From Silene latifolia (taxonomy: Eukaryota; Streptophyta; Magnoliopsida; Caryophyllales; Caryophyllaceae), in the NCBI RefSeq assembly GCF_048544455.1, contig NC_133536.1, positions 197,101,325 to 197,165,324 on the forward strand: a DNA stretch of 64,000 bases. Direction: 5' to 3'. Under the pieces are notes generated by a model that did not search any database, was not told where the DNA came from, and worked only from the letters and a program-made list of their open reading frames with translations. Shown piece by piece: positions 10,533 to 22,227 of the stretch (position 1 is the first letter of the stretch; each line of letters starts with the position of its first letter). Both the position numbers and the translations under genes were made by a program.

Positions 10533-11525
10533 TTATATTGTTATTGAAAGTTTGTACCCAATAATCAGAGGTAAAGGGCGTAAGGCTGGGTCGATCCGGC
10601 AGCACCTAGGATCAATCTGTGGCAACTGAACCTGTTCCACATGTTTAACTTGCTGAACCTGAACCTTCTGCGCTACTGGTTTAGGTTTCCAAACCTTCTT
10701 CACTGGCTCAGCCTTTCTCTTTTGTTCATGCTTCTTGCATATACCAGCCTCATGTCCCATGGCTTTGGAGCTGGTACACGCAACAGGTTTCCATTCATAG
10801 TGTACAGGTTGTTTTTGCAGCACCTCGTTCTCATCAAAGAACTCCACAGAGTCAGGTAAGTGTTGCCCCATCTTAACCTCCACCATGAACCTGGCAAACC
10901 CCAGGAACTCTTTCTCTATCGTAGGAAGTGCAGACCCCCAAAATTTCAGGTCAAGATTGTAGAACCTAACCCAAATTGGTACAACATCAACATTGCCTTT
11001 TACTATAGTCTCAGTAAGGTTCCGGGACAATAAATGGTTTATTGTCAAAGAGAGGAGTCCATCTTTCAGCACCGTATCCTTATCCTCCATTTTGGTAAAT
11101 CGAACAATACAGATCCCATTCGGTTTGAAAGCCACATTAGCAACTGAAAATTTCTTCCAAATTCGGTGTACAAATCCCCCAATAATGCGACTTGGTGGAT
11201 TTGCACCCAAAACAAAGCAACTAACAGAGGCAGCCCAATAATCAACTTCCCCTTTCACATCATCAGCAGCTATTTTAAGCAGCCTTCATCATCTGTAGAT
11301 TTATCTTCTGAGATGACGTTTAGTTCCTTGTTGAGATTGAATGCGTGTAGTTCCGCAGCCTTCAAACTCTTGCCTTCTCAAACAGTTACCACTAATTCAC
11401 TCAATTCTCTACTAATACTAGTTTTTTGTGTTTATTATTTGACGAATTATTATTTCTATTTTATTAGGAGTACTACTATTACACGAAAACTTCCTAGATC
11501 TAGCCATTGTTGAATTTAGGTTAAA
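10533..11525 (-). mobile_element. LINE ORF1 (DUF4283 type) fragment
   Basis: The minus strand has an open frame of 241 residues with a DUF4283 domain: DYWAASVSCFVLGANPP, IIGGFVHRIWKKFSVANVAF, NGICIVRF. It ends in a lysine/proline-rich tail with a degenerate zinc knuckle (CTSSKAMGHEAGIC, where the first Cys pair is lost). DUF4283 plus a CCHC knuckle is the layout of ORF1 in plant L1-like LINEs, an RNA-binding protein of the retrotransposition particle. Upstream, MARSRKFSCNSST at 11514 downward looks like the ORF1 start and is separated by a stop. ORF2 is missing. Since LINE copies normally lose the 5' end, a 5'-only piece implies later deletion. Confidence 0.65.
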
Positions 11526-12424
11526 CTTGAGCTTTCTCCCTCTAACTTAATTGGCTGCTCATTAACTGGTTCGACTAAATTGATACTTTCAACCGCAGCA
11601 ATGGTCACATTACTACAAGTGTTTGTTAGATGTCGGTTGTCAAATTAAATGAGGGAAACAGAGCTTTTCCTGCAGAATCAAGGGTGCATTGCTTTCTGGC
11701 CTCCGTTCATCCCAGCTCAAGATATTAAGCACAATGAGTGTTTTAGGTTCTTCTACAAATGTATAGGATACGACTAAGCGTATGTTTATATGTGATTTTG
11801 ACCAAGTCATTCGTTTACTTTTAATAAAAATACCCCTCACACAGAACAAAAAGGTAAACAAATAAATATCAACAATACAACATAAGATCATTCAAATAAA
11901 TGCGACTTGAAAAAAGCTAGTTATCTATATTCTATATCTATAAACCAACCGCTCTCTGCCTACACCATTTCGAAAAACAATCAATGCATAGATATCATCA
12001 AGCAAGTGAAGCAACTATTGTTAGGCTAAAATCATCAAAAAGCAGAGCTAAGAAGTCTACAACGACGGCCTAACTATCTAATCTATGAATCAATCCTCAA
12101 GCACAAAGATTGCAATCCTGGCAGATTTATTACATAAATTAACACTGTACAATAAGCGAAATGGACATGATTTAAGAAAGGGATGAAAACCTGATAATAT
12201 CGAAATAAGCAAGTTTGGAAGCGGCAGAAGACAGTTGAGGCCAAATGCTCTGTTGAATGCTACCTTGGCACGCAAAAGCCGATGTCTCTGGTAAAATTTG
12301 GCTTACAAAAAGGGGAATGGTTAGTAGGTAGAAAAGGGTGGGGAATGGGAAGTAGATGAAGGGGGAAATGGAGTGAGGGAAAGTACGAGCTGCACCTAAA
12401 CAAAGGGGAAAGCAAATGGGTTTA
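11526..12424. other. no assigned gene
   Basis: No recognised family. A short minus-strand piece, about 12180-12300, reads CQGSIQQSIWPQLSSAASKL then AYFDIIR at a GT, which looks exon-like and could be another captured or displaced exon, but I cannot name it. A motif tctatattctatatctataa at 11924 resembles Helitron 5' ends but has no partner. Confidence 0.3.
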
Positions 12425-13250
12425 TCAGTATGTGTGGGGTTGTAGGTGTGGTGCAATGGCCTGAGCTGGGACCATATCTTTCTTCATGTTTTGGGTCCAG
12501 CCACATTCACCAGGTGGAAATAGGAGAGGGTACTGCAGCAGGTCGTAGCAGCCATAGTAGTGTAGAATCCTATGTGAAACACTATTTCTACCAGCCACTA
12601 TAATATGTGGGCTGCTTGATGCACTTGACGGAGAACTTTCTGACCAAATCCCAGCAACCGCGTCAGATGTAGGAGCATTGTACACACACTGGTCAGATGA
12701 TGTGTTTTTATTTACAATGATTTGTGTTTCTTCTGTAACCACAATTTCTTTGAGCAATCGAAATAAAGTGGTATAGGGGTTAGCCCTTGTCACATCTATT
12801 AAGATGTCAATCACATCTTGTCGCAACTCTGGAAAACAATTCTTGCGGTTTTCATTTTCATGTTCACCATCATAAGAATATAGTTGCGGGTACTTAGGCT
12901 CCCGTCATTCGGTATTAAATTTGGGACATGATGATATATTTGGCCGAGCAACTTGAAGACAGAAATCCCCTTTTGTGTTTTGGATTCGAAGTCCCTTAAG
13001 TGAGCTGAAGGCAAATAAGTTACTGTACAGTCGGGCATATTTCTGGAAATGAACGGCATCCTCGTCCTCAGAAGTAAATAGCCTCACAAATTCTCTTGGA
13101 TAACCGTTTCGGGGTAACATGATAGCCCCGTCCCCTAAACAAATTATTTTAGATTCGTACGCGAACTTAAATGCAAAACATTTGTCACACTGTTGTATCA
13201 TTGTGGATGCTGGTGGGACTATCACAGCATTTATACAAACAACCAATTCT
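12425..13250 (-). mobile_element. Helitron RepHel N-terminal region, broken
   Basis: The minus strand encodes, in family order but in several frames: a CxxC-like start (CDKCFAFKFAYESK), EFVRLFTSEDEDAVHFQKYA and LYSNLFAFSSL, GQIYHHVPNLIPNDG, RQDVIDILIDVTRANPYTTL, then VYNAPTSDAVAGIW and HYYGCYDLLQYPLLFPPGE with CGW. This is the Helitron_like_N region of plant Helitrons (FAFTSFG, GQIYH.I..L.P.DG, YNRPT..EVAA.W, YYGCYDPLQYPLLFP.GE.GW). The HUH nuclease and helicase are not present downstream, so it cannot be autonomous. At least two frameshifts are seen. Confidence 0.8.
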
Positions 13251-15360
13251 GTCAGTATGTTGTTTCGTCTTCAATATAACAGAAATATTAACAATCTAGT
13301 AAGGGACGCACCCTCTAGGCCGTCCAAGCTCGTAGGTTGCCCTTTTTGGGGGGCGAGTTCCTCTTGCTTGGGCCCCCGGCTACACTGCGTTTTTCACAAA
13401 TAAATGGCAACAGTTCAGTCTAAAGATAACGTTTCAATCTATCGTTTTGGCATTTCAGTATAGCGGTAAAGGACTAAAGGGTACCCGGCCATGGCAGCGT
13501 TAATCTGGCTTCGCATTCGACGCTTGCGTTTTCCAAGGCCAGGCGTAGCTGTCGGCGGATAGATAGGGAAGTTCTCTATGCGTTTGATGTGGGCGGCGTT
13601 AGTTTTCTGTACATATATGGTTAGCAAGCAATATGCTTAAATTGTAGTAAGAAAAAGACTGGGCAACACATTTCCAAAGTAGGCTAAAGGGCATGTATAC
13701 CTATATGGCTATATTGTTGTCCATAATAATCGGAAGTGTTGTAAAGGCAACGCTATATTGTTGTTCCTGCTTCGGAAGCTCCTTCGAAAACCTGTAAAGG
13801 AAACACTGTGGGTTATGTGCGCGAACATACAAATTGGGTCTTGGGCCATATGAACAGGCTAAGGGCAACATTACGTTTTTCCCTTCATGTGTGACGACCC
13901 AGCCTATCTCAAGAAGCCTAAACAGCAGCAGTTCCAATCGACAACATTTATCAAGCCTGATTTGTGCTGTCAGGACAGTGGTCATACGATGCATCGTGAC
14001 CCCTTAAGGAGCGTGTTGGAGAGTGGTACACTAACTGATAATTGCATTTTTTGGGAGGTAACTAACAAGGTAAGAACTCTGCTATAATCAGCTCACTATG
14101 GTGGCAGAACGCGGTAAAACTATATGCTCAGTTACGATGGGGTATCTGACCTGTAGCATGTAGCGTGAACTCAATTCAGGCTGTAATAGTCGCAGTGGTG
14201 ACTGGTGAGCCATTACAATAAACTATTTTGTGGTCGATGGTTTATGTGTCGCCTTGACTATGGCACTCCTCCCAACCACCCCCCCCCCCCCCCTCACAAA
14301 GGTCTGTAGTATCCAGAAGGCAGATTAATTGAGTAACAAACGCTTGTGTTTGAAAATGTGTTCAGCTCACCACTTTTAGGGAAATTAGGCCAACAAACTC
14401 CAACACCAACAACAGCACTATCAGCAGCTTGCAAACCAACTGGGAGCCAACTCAGAGCACACCTACATCAAGATAAGAGCAAGGGTTTAATCGCATAGCC
14501 AGTAGCAACGAGTGTAAAGTATTCAATGCGCGCAGAACTGTCGTAGGGCGTGGTAGAGAAGGTGTTGTAAATACACGGGATGATGGCCGGACTAGTTGTC
14601 ACAATGAAGGTTTACACTTGCACTTAGCGCCAATGCTACTAATATAAAACCGTTCAATACAAACAATTTAAAAGACAAACACCAATTACATTTGAATTGG
14701 CACGCAAAAGTAAGCCATAACGAGCACTAAATATTACACATGAACCATCAAGTACATACACACCTTATTTAGAATTACAACCTCTGATCAGGCCTAAGTA
14801 CATAGCGTAAACCAAAGAAATACAGCCTCCGATCAGGACCAACTACATAACGATATAATACTTGGCTAGTGGCAACTTGCCAACATAACGATATAGGTAA
14901 CAACCACCATTACATCACCACAATCCACCATTAGCAAAAGTGACCTTAAAAAACGATTCGAGCTCTGATGGGACCTTAAGAAAACCAGGTTCTCACTTCC
15001 TGAACAAACCACCACAGTTTTGGGAGGGGACATTGGTTTATATCTACGTTTCTTGGGTGGGAGAGGAGGGGAACTAATAATAGGTATCTAGAAGTCTTCG
15101 CCTTGTGGGGTGATGGGATCTTGTTCAAGACGGAGGCTAGAGGGTTCTACCACTTCAAGAATACCCTCAACCCTTTCCCTATCAGTCAAGTAGCTCTCTC
15201 TTACAAGTGCACATGATTAGTATTGGCAGGGCTGTGGTTGACGTCAATTATTTGAAGGTTGTAAACAGGTATTAGGTAGTCTATCACTTTCCTAGCGAAG
15301 CTGTTGTGGGCATGTTCTACCTCATCACAGCAGGGGCCATCAGAAACTTTTCAGGAGCAT
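13251..15360. other. degenerate, probably Helitron-related sequence
   Basis: No recognised protein. Two minus-strand open frames (13439-13627 and 13701-13994) may be decayed leader exons of the Helitron protein, but no motif supports this. A 15 bp C run lies at 14280-14294. At 14768-14860 a unit of about 52 bp (acctctgatcaggcctaag against gcctccgatcaggaccaac) is repeated in tandem. Confidence 0.35.
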
Positions 15361-15925
15361 TTATGCATTTATTCCCAGAGGCATTACACTCATCCAAGAG
15401 GTATAGCTCCCTGGAAAATGCTTGATGGTTTCTATTTTAGTATGGTTAATTGGAACTTTGGCGAAGATCTCATAAAGTGTCGACATGTAGTCGATATAAA
15501 TGTGCCTAAAGCCTAGGGGGCTCACAAGTAGTTCTTCCAAAGGCACTCTTTCCTTTCCTCTTTCGATTCGTTCATATTCCATACGCTTTAGGCTATAGAG
15601 CCTAACACATCTCTTGGCCACCCTTTTTTTAGCAAGCATAATATCCTCTATCACTAAACTAAACTTCCTCATTAAGTCCCGCACAGCACATTTAGCTGCC
15701 TGTTCACAGGAAGCCTGAATACTTGAGGCACTGCTACCAACATATGTATACATAACCGGACAAGAATTTGGTCCTGACTGTGACATAAGCATTGTTTGAA
15801 CTGATGTCCAACATCTGGTAAATAGGCTCAGGGAATTCCAGGAAGGCGGCAATCTTTTGCAACAATGGGTGGAAGGGGAGAACAACCTGCGTAAGTGGTG
15901 GCGCCATCTCTCGTACCTGTAGCAT
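15361..15925 (-). pseudogene. unrecognised protein with dsRBD-like tail, frameshifted
   Basis: From a methionine at about 15907 (minus) one frame reads MAPPLTQVVLPFHPLLQKIA, AFLEFPEPIYQMLD and so on to RTKFLSGYVYIC. In another frame the sequence goes on MYTYVGSSASSIQASCEQAA, KCAVRDLMRKFSL and a basic region to LGFRHIYIDYMSTLYEIF. The A-SCEQAAKCAVRDLM stretch resembles the last helix of double-stranded-RNA-binding domains. I cannot name the gene. It lies just upstream (in the minus sense) of the Helitron N-terminal remnant, so it may be a Helitron leader or accessory frame, or a captured host exon. Confidence 0.35.
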
Positions 15926-16602
15926 CTCAGGGCTTTATGTGATTTTCTTTAGGGAATACAGGTATAACAAAAGGCCAGCATAGATAGGCCCTTATACAGA
16001 ATGATGAAGATTTGTACTACTGCCTAACTGGCCCTTACAGAATGCTTTATGTAAAAACGCACCACATAATTTTTCACCAACTGTGTAGGTTGGATTTATA
16101 CAGTATAATGGATATTTTGCTAACTCCATAGAGTGATGTCATATTAATTAACATATTTTTTGAGTCTAAAGGCTTTAAACAGATTTCGGTTTTTAGTTCC
16201 CTGGATTTGATATGTGCCACCTCCCTTTTTTTCCTAACAAAATTCAGTTGTACAAGAATTCAAGAAACGTAGAATAAAACATTTGCTGCAGATACGCCAA
16301 CAATGTATTTACATTTTTCAGTGCAATTGACCATACGTAGTTACATATAGGGTTCACGGAAATTGCTAATGCATATAAAAGTAATTAAGCAGCGTAATGT
16401 CACTAACACGTCATGTAAGATATAACAGAATATATATAAGGCATGAAAGTAACTACAAATAGTCTACCATTCTTAAAAAAGGGAAGCCATACCTCTGAAA
16501 TGTTGGGGAAGGAATTTGTTGATGATTAATGGTGGGAGTTAGTTGTACTTCCTCTCTGTAATCTCCTTGCTCGGTTCAGCTATTCGGTGGAGGGTGAACA
16601 TG

Positions 16603-16603
16603 G

Positions 16604-16646
<43 letters not shown>
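16603..16646. repeat. (CA)n(TA)n microsatellite
   Basis: Five or six CA units run directly into about eighteen TA units. A compound dinucleotide repeat in intergenic DNA. Confidence 0.95.
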
Positions 16647-16649
<3 letters not shown>

Positions 16650-17015
16650 AGAGATGCATATAGACCCTGGTTGATGGAAGCTGTGATGGTGCAAACAGTG
16701 AAGAAATGTCCTGCAAACAGTTTCCAGTAAGTTAGTTTAAATAAATAAGAAATAAACATTTAAAATCTGGGTTCAAAGATTGCCAAGTACAACAGGATTG
16801 CCACTCTAACAAAAGGTATGTTGCTGAACATGACATCTCATTATGGGAGATATGTTGCTGAACATATGACATCTCATTATTAAATATTATTTCAGATATC
16901 AGTGCCAGAGTTTCACTTTTCATCGAAAAACATGTTATGGAATGGCATAAATAGTCTCTCTCTACTCTCTACTACTGATGCTCCATCACATCCCTGCTCG
17001 ATATGAATTTAATAG

Positions 17016-17090
17016 ATCACTGGCTACCTGCCTTAGTTCATCAGGCGATGCTCGCATGAATTTTTCAGCAACATCAAGAGCTCTTTCAAC
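17016..17090 (-). pseudogene. TEL2: second copy of a TEL2 exon, truncated
   Basis: After the acceptor ccatgcag the minus strand encodes VERALDVAEKFMRASPDELR and QVASDLL, closer to the family consensus than the inverted copy at 9088, then diverges and stops. The intron upstream keeps ttttaggattgtag and aataaatcaccctaaaatg, both shared with the flank of the 9088 exon. So one exon with its intron edge exists twice in opposite orientation, 8 kb apart. Confidence 0.75.
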
Positions 17091-17395
17091 CTGCATGGCA
17101 TTTTAGGGTGATTTATTAACTACTACAATCCTAAAACATAATGCTGGTTAGGTAAGAGGTTATGCATTAAAGACTGCTTATTTTTTCAAAGACTCGGACT
17201 CTCTGAGTTTATACTCACTTGCCATCTCCCCAAAATAATCTCAACTATACATCATCTCTTCTGAATTTACACCTTTATCAACCAGAGGAGGTATTATTGA
17301 CCGAATCATTGATAATGGACTTAAAACTGGTCAGTGAACTTTGTTATACTAACTTTTTTTCAAATCTTTGTTACTTTATTTACTTTGCAATTCTC

Positions 17396-17543
17396 GACGC
17401 AATTTTCATCTTGGGTCATTCGGAAACAGCCTCTTTGTTTGCTAACACAAGGGTAAGGCTGCGTACATCCGACCCCCCCTTACCCCGCAATTTGTGGGAG
17501 CCATTGAGGCACTGGGGTAATGTTGTTGTTGTTGTTGTTGTTA
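17396..17543 (+). mobile_element. Au/TS-type SINE with (TTG)n tail
   Basis: The body reads cggaaacagcctctttg, gggtaaggctgcgtacatcc, cccttaccccgcaatttgtg, then actggggtaatg and a (TTG)7 tail. This is the Au/TS SINE 3' body (GGAAACAGCCTCT, GGGTAAGG.TGCGTACA, CCC...GTGGGA, ACTGGGTATGTTGTTG). The tRNA-derived 5' head is missing or diverged. The open frame that spans it (17219-17659) is an artefact of the repeat. Confidence 0.85.
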
Positions 17544-19600
17544 TGAAATCCCACCTCTTCCCCATCAGACTATTCTCTTATATTACTTTCTTCATTCTCT
17601 ACCGTCTTCTTCATCTTCCTTTTGTTTTCTTTAATATGTCATTGTCATGTAATAGATGAAGAAATAAAATTGAAAAAGTCGACTGAAAATGGAGGAGCAA
17701 TTGTCAGTGATAGATCCACTTGAAAATGAAGGAGCAATTCCTCAGAGAGCTGATAAGGTGTAAAATCGGAATAAATAAATCGGAATACAACATCCTAATA
17801 GGCTAAAAACAACAGTACTCCATAATCATATGTAGAGAGAGCTATTAAGCAATTAAGCATTGAGTCGGTAATTTAAATTCTTTGAGAAGATATACAACAT
17901 CCTAATAGGCTAAAAACACACATTTCTAATTGCAAGATGTATTACACAACAATCTATTCACAAAAGATAGTCTCTCGATTACATCTAAGACGTTCTTAAC
18001 GCCAATTTAAATTCTGAGAAAATATGGAATTTTTAAAGCCGTAATTTCCTTTTCTCTTTGCGATTTCGTCAGAAAGCAAACCTATTTCTTAATCGCCGGC
18101 CGGAGCATATTCCACTGCCCTCATGCCCTAAAGCCTGCGTCCCATGTGTTAGCTTGTCCCAATGAATTTGTAATCAACAATTTCAATCTCATGTTAAATT
18201 CAAAGCAACAAAATCTACTTTTTATCAACTCTCCTCTTCACTCGTTTTTTTCAAGGTTTTGTGTGTAGCATCCATTTCAACTCCACTTTTCATTACATCT
18301 TGGTTCGAGAGAGTATGACACGGATAACAAATATTTTATAATGAGTTTTACAAGAGGATAGAAAAAAGAACGAAAGAGCTATAGTGAGGGAAAACAAGAG
18401 GTTTCAAAACCAAACGCAAAGGAAAGTAAGAGTTAGTAATGTAACTACCCTATAAAAGGGAAAATAGATACCCAGCTTTCGATCGCTTAACCTTACAGGT
18501 CATGAAATATCTTAGGCGGGAATAATAGTTCCTCTACTACCTCTTCATCCCCCTTCACCACTCCCTATGTTCCCCATGGTATCCTAAGTTTCGGGCTCCA
18601 TAATCCTGTAACAAATTACTCTCGGTCCAAAAGAGCCTAACATATGGAAAAATATGCCTTCTACTACAAGCCCAGCTCTAGTTAATTTGCCATCCTGGAT
18701 ATCTAGTTAATTTGCAATACTATACCACAAGTAAAATAAAACCAATTAATTAAAAGAACACTTGTGGATCATCATACCAATTTTTTAAATCATACCTATA
18801 TCTACCAAAAGCACAACTCAGACACGCATACAAATCCAAATCCAAAAGATAATTGATTTTGTACCCTTTCTAAGGATTTATCCCCTAAAATGAAGTTAAT
18901 GGATTGGGATGAGACTTTCTTCGCCTTTGTCCACAAATTCATACTATTCCCCTCTCTCTTTTTTCCTCTCCTCGTTGTTCCTCTTTCTGATCTCACTTTC
19001 TATCTCTATCTCCTTCCCTTTTCTTCACAGATTCATATGTACAAACTAAAGTTCAATTAGAAGTTTAGATTGTAAACGATTTCTCGATACAACTTTATGT
19101 GTATATTCCACAAATGTAAAATATGATGATTCCCTTTGAGATAATCATTCACATGAGTTCTAAAAACTGTAATGAATAGCACAATATAATTTTTAAGAGC
19201 TTACTGAGAACTTGATAAGTTGTGAGCCTTCTATCCACCCACAATCACATATCTATCTGAAGTTAACATTACAAATTATTGCACAGTTGTAAAGAAAAAG
19301 GGTTTCACCTCCATTTACTGTGTTTGAACCCGCTTTCAGTTCTTTGGTCTAAAAATATGGCCTCGAAGAAGCTTCAAGCCCCTGGCAAATATTACATAAT
19401 CTGTTACAGAAGTAGCATGTCACATATTAAAATCTGAAAGAGGCGCTACCTATGACATTCTACCATATGACCTCTGCTGAAATATGGAAAACACTAACAC
19501 TAAATACTGTGATCATTTTTTTTATACCCAGATTCAGAGTCAGAGCAATCTAAAAGTATCCCATACAAACTCATACCAGGCATAATCCCCAAGAGATATA
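17544..19600. other. no gene seen
   Basis: About 2 kb of AT-rich intergenic DNA. One 25 bp piece (tacaacatcctaataggctaa) recurs at 17785 and 17892. No coding frame, exon or structured repeat recognised. Confidence 0.45.
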
Positions 19601-19861
19601 CTAACTTCTCTTAATACTTTCTAACCAATCTAGGACTCGTCTGTTTCTACATTTGATAGCACATTGTCCTAACCTCATTCTCACATCACCTTGAACATGT
19701 TTTACCAGAACTTCAGGACTCAACAATAAGGCCTCTATTCTGCACTGATTTCTACTCTGCCATAAGTAGTACATGAGGCAGGCCAAGATTAGAGCAATGG
19801 TCTGTTTCTTACAAGCAGACAGCTGTCTCCAATCAAGCAATGACCTCCATTCCCTTTCCAT
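19601..19861 (-). mobile_element. LINE ORF2 C-terminal remnant
   Basis: The minus strand ends with ALILACLMYYLWQSRNQCRI, EALLLSPEVLVKHVQGDVRM and RLGQCAIKCRNRRVLDWLES. The pattern A.YYLW..RN.....................IK..VR.R is the end of the zf-RVT region that closes ORF2 in many plant LINEs. The reverse transcriptase upstream is not recognisable. About 87 residues are left, then a stop. Confidence 0.6.
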
Positions 19862-20399
19862 TGCAAATATGGGGAAAATGTATTCGTGATACAAACTTAA
19901 AAGGATATAACCAACCCACCTGCCTATTTTCAATGATATGGTCAGCAAAAGAGAAGTTGCAGAAGAAAGAGTATGAAGAAGGGTAAACAAATATCTAGAC
20001 ACATAGAAACAGGACAGGACAACTGCAAGTCTCTTATTCACTTCCACTATCTCCTAAAAATGTTATCAAGTCAAGTCTGTCATTATACTATTAATGACCA
20101 AATATGCACACCTTCAAAAGTGCAAAACATAACTAATTAAACTACACCGAGTCAAAGGCAACAGCAATCTGAAGACCACAATTTCATAAATGAGAAACGG
20201 ACTTTGTAATCAGCCCAAAACAATATTTCTGCCCCAAAAATAACCCAAATTATTGAAGTTACAACGCCAATGCACCGGGACAGAGGGAGTATCCCTCAAT
20301 TTAGCGCGTTGGTATCACACGTAAGACCTTTCCACATACTATTTTGTGCTGAAAAATGACAGTTTTAAGAAGCCAAATTTGAGAGTGGTACCAGCTGCA

Positions 20400-21010
20400 T
20401 TTCTGGGCTAATTGTAAGATCCAGCGATCAAAGATTGGCCAAGTGGCAAGTACCATCTCCAAGCCTGCACTACTGTTTCATCTACAGTTCCCGATGACAT
20501 TGTTGATGCAGGCTGAAAAGGAAGTACTATATCTGCTGGCAGGAAATTGGACTTTCCCTCTGATAGAATGAGCAACTGGACTTCTGCTGGCATCTCCATA
20601 TTGTAATACTGAAAATCATATTCAACCTGAAAAGTAGTTTGAGTTGATTAAACGATAGGTTATAAACTTCAAGAAGATACCATTCAACGCATTGTGCGAA
20701 TGTCAGCTAGATAAAGTCCCATCCAGCATTACGACACTGCCTAAAGGGCTCCCCCAAGTTGCGGGTATAGGAGAAAGATGTACACAACCCTACTCCTGTG
20801 TTTTAGATGACCCAAAATAAAAATTACGTCCAGAAAGCATTTATGTACTGTAGTTTTGAACACTACCTTCTGCAATTCCGTCAAGTTCTTCAATGATCTC
20901 ACATTTTCAACTCCTATAGTGTTGAGGGTTCCTGCCCCCAATTGTGTCTCGTCTATGATAACGTGAGACCCTTCAGCCAGCTGCAGAACTCCAGGAACTA
21001 ATCTGTTGTC
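20400..21010 (-). pseudogene. ETG1: ETG1/MCMBP terminal exons, duplicate copy 1
   Basis: Two exons on the minus strand. The first (about 21008-20860) gives LDNRLVPGVLQLAEGSHVII, DETQLGAGTLNTIGVENV and RSLKNLTELQK. The second, from about 20626, gives VEYDFQYYNMEMPAEVQLLI, LSEGKSNFLPADIVLPFQ and VVQAWRWYL. Both match the C-terminal half of the MCM-binding protein (ETG1 in plants), which binds MCM2-7 at the end of replication. These exons read better than their twins at 22800-23435, but the end is frameshifted after WRWYLPLG (the family's RSLDHTI.PEMQ is one frame away). The final part of the protein is not found downstream. Confidence 0.75.
20729..20832 (-). mobile_element. Au-type SINE fragment in ETG1 intron, copy 1
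   Basis: Minus strand: gacgtaatttttattttggg, tcatctaaaacacaggagta, gggttgtgtacatc, cccgcaacttgggggagcc, gcagtgtcgtaatg. It matches the SINE at 17396-17543 (gacgcaattttcatcttggg, gcgtacatccgacc, gggagcc, actggggtaatg). It has no TTG tail. Confidence 0.65.
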
Positions 21011-21165
21011 CAACAATAGAAGTGTAAAGAACGGTAGATTGCTAAACGAATATAAGGATGAAAAAGTGATAAACTACATACCTATTTGCCAGATAATTCT
21101 TTTTTGGGGGAAAGGCAAGCAGTATTAAGATACTCAATTGTGAGAGGTATGTGCTAAAGTTAAAC

Positions 21166-21897
21166 TAAGATCTCTGGCAATCTGAATAACACCTTCGTTT
21201 TCTAACAAGCAGATTACCATTAATTAATCTGCATTTATCAGAAACAAAGTTGTAAACACAGAACAGAAATTACCTTCTGCGAACATAATTAGAAATCAAA
21301 CCAAGTGAAAATAAGACTAAAAATCACCTTTCAGCATATGATCTAACTATTTTGGATTGTGATCTAGACAGGGGATCACAGCCTGAACAACCTCAGTAGA
21401 AAGACCCTTCACTAAAAATACATTATAAACAAGATTCTGTGCTGTAATTGGTAAGCGAGGCAGCCAATTGGAAGCAACATCTGCAGGAAAGGAAAAACAG
21501 ATGATAATTCTATCATTGATATAGGTTAACTGTGTTGGCAGCTAATAATATAAATGAACTCAACCATGCTTTAAACATTATACCATTACTACAGTTAACG
21601 CAAGAAATCAAAGCAACAGAAGACTCGCCACCCAAAAGAGATACTACAAATGCTATATTAGCATATTGCACACACACACAACATTCCACGCCCTTCCCAA
21701 AAAACAAAAGAGAAAATTGGGACGAAACGAAGCTAGCTTATATTCAGTTTCAGATGCAATATTCTATAGTCCGACTTGGTGTTAGTATCGTTTAGTGCCT
21801 GTCCCAAAATAGGTCATCACAAATCGATCCTCGTCGCTGCACCATAAATACAGCCAACGCTATGTGAAAAACGGTCGCAATAACCATCTAACATTTA
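21166..21897. other. no gene seen
   Basis: Spacer between the two ETG1 units, AT-rich. No coding evidence; short open frames around 21513-21795 lie on both strands of a low-complexity stretch. Confidence 0.4.
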
Positions 21898-22227
21898 GAG
21901 GGCGTTTGGTTCAGGGGTTACAGGAAAGGGAATCAAATAATCTCATTCCCTAATACAGTGTTTATTCACCCCATTTTCCCTTACCCTTCTTTAGATTGGT
22001 ATTACCCCTCATTCCCTGCACCCCCTCCCCCTCTCCAAGATATCCCGTACACTTACCCTATCCTCTACATTACCACCAACATCCTCCACTTCAACCATCA
22101 ACACTCGTAATCAACACACACCAACCCATAGGGGAATCAAGGGGTATTCATTTTCTTTCCCTTGTGTCCCTTACCCCTTCATTTTCTTCACTTCATTCCC
22201 TTACCCCTTCGTGAGCCAAACACCCCC
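21898..22227. mobile_element. Tourist-like (PIF/Harbinger) MITE
   Basis: A 330 bp element flanked by TTA (21895-21897 and 22228-22230). Left end GAGGGCGTTTGGTTCAGGGG, right end complement GGGGGTGTTTGGCTCACGAA; the ends then continue in similar GGGAAT-rich sequence. A TWA duplication with GGG.GTTTGG ends fits Tourist elements, moved by PIF/Harbinger transposases. A related tip is at 7327. Confidence 0.72.

Larger units (their letters stand above)
20395..21165. repeat. tandem duplication unit 1 (ETG1 3' exons)
   Basis: About 770 bp that match 22795-23570 in the same orientation over exons, the SINE-bearing intron and the upstream intron edge (agtattaagatactcaattg, gagaggtatgtgct). Identity looks about 90 percent by eye. 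The two units are about 1.6 kb apart. Confidence 0.85.

Noticed and set aside
11924-11950. Helitron 5' end (atctatattctatatctataa)
   Set aside because: No plus-strand 3' end fits a reasonable length and the nearby RepHel remnant is on the other strand.
17219-17659. 146-codon plus-strand open frame
   Set aside because: It spans an Au-type SINE and its TTG tail (giving a valine run), with no protein motif.
20270-20292. Stowaway end (gggacagagggagtat)
   Set aside because: Only one end is visible, with no partner at a TA on the left; not called as an element.
21996-22214. Plus-strand frame rich in P and S
   Set aside because: Lies within the Tourist-like MITE; an artefact of the C-rich repeat body.
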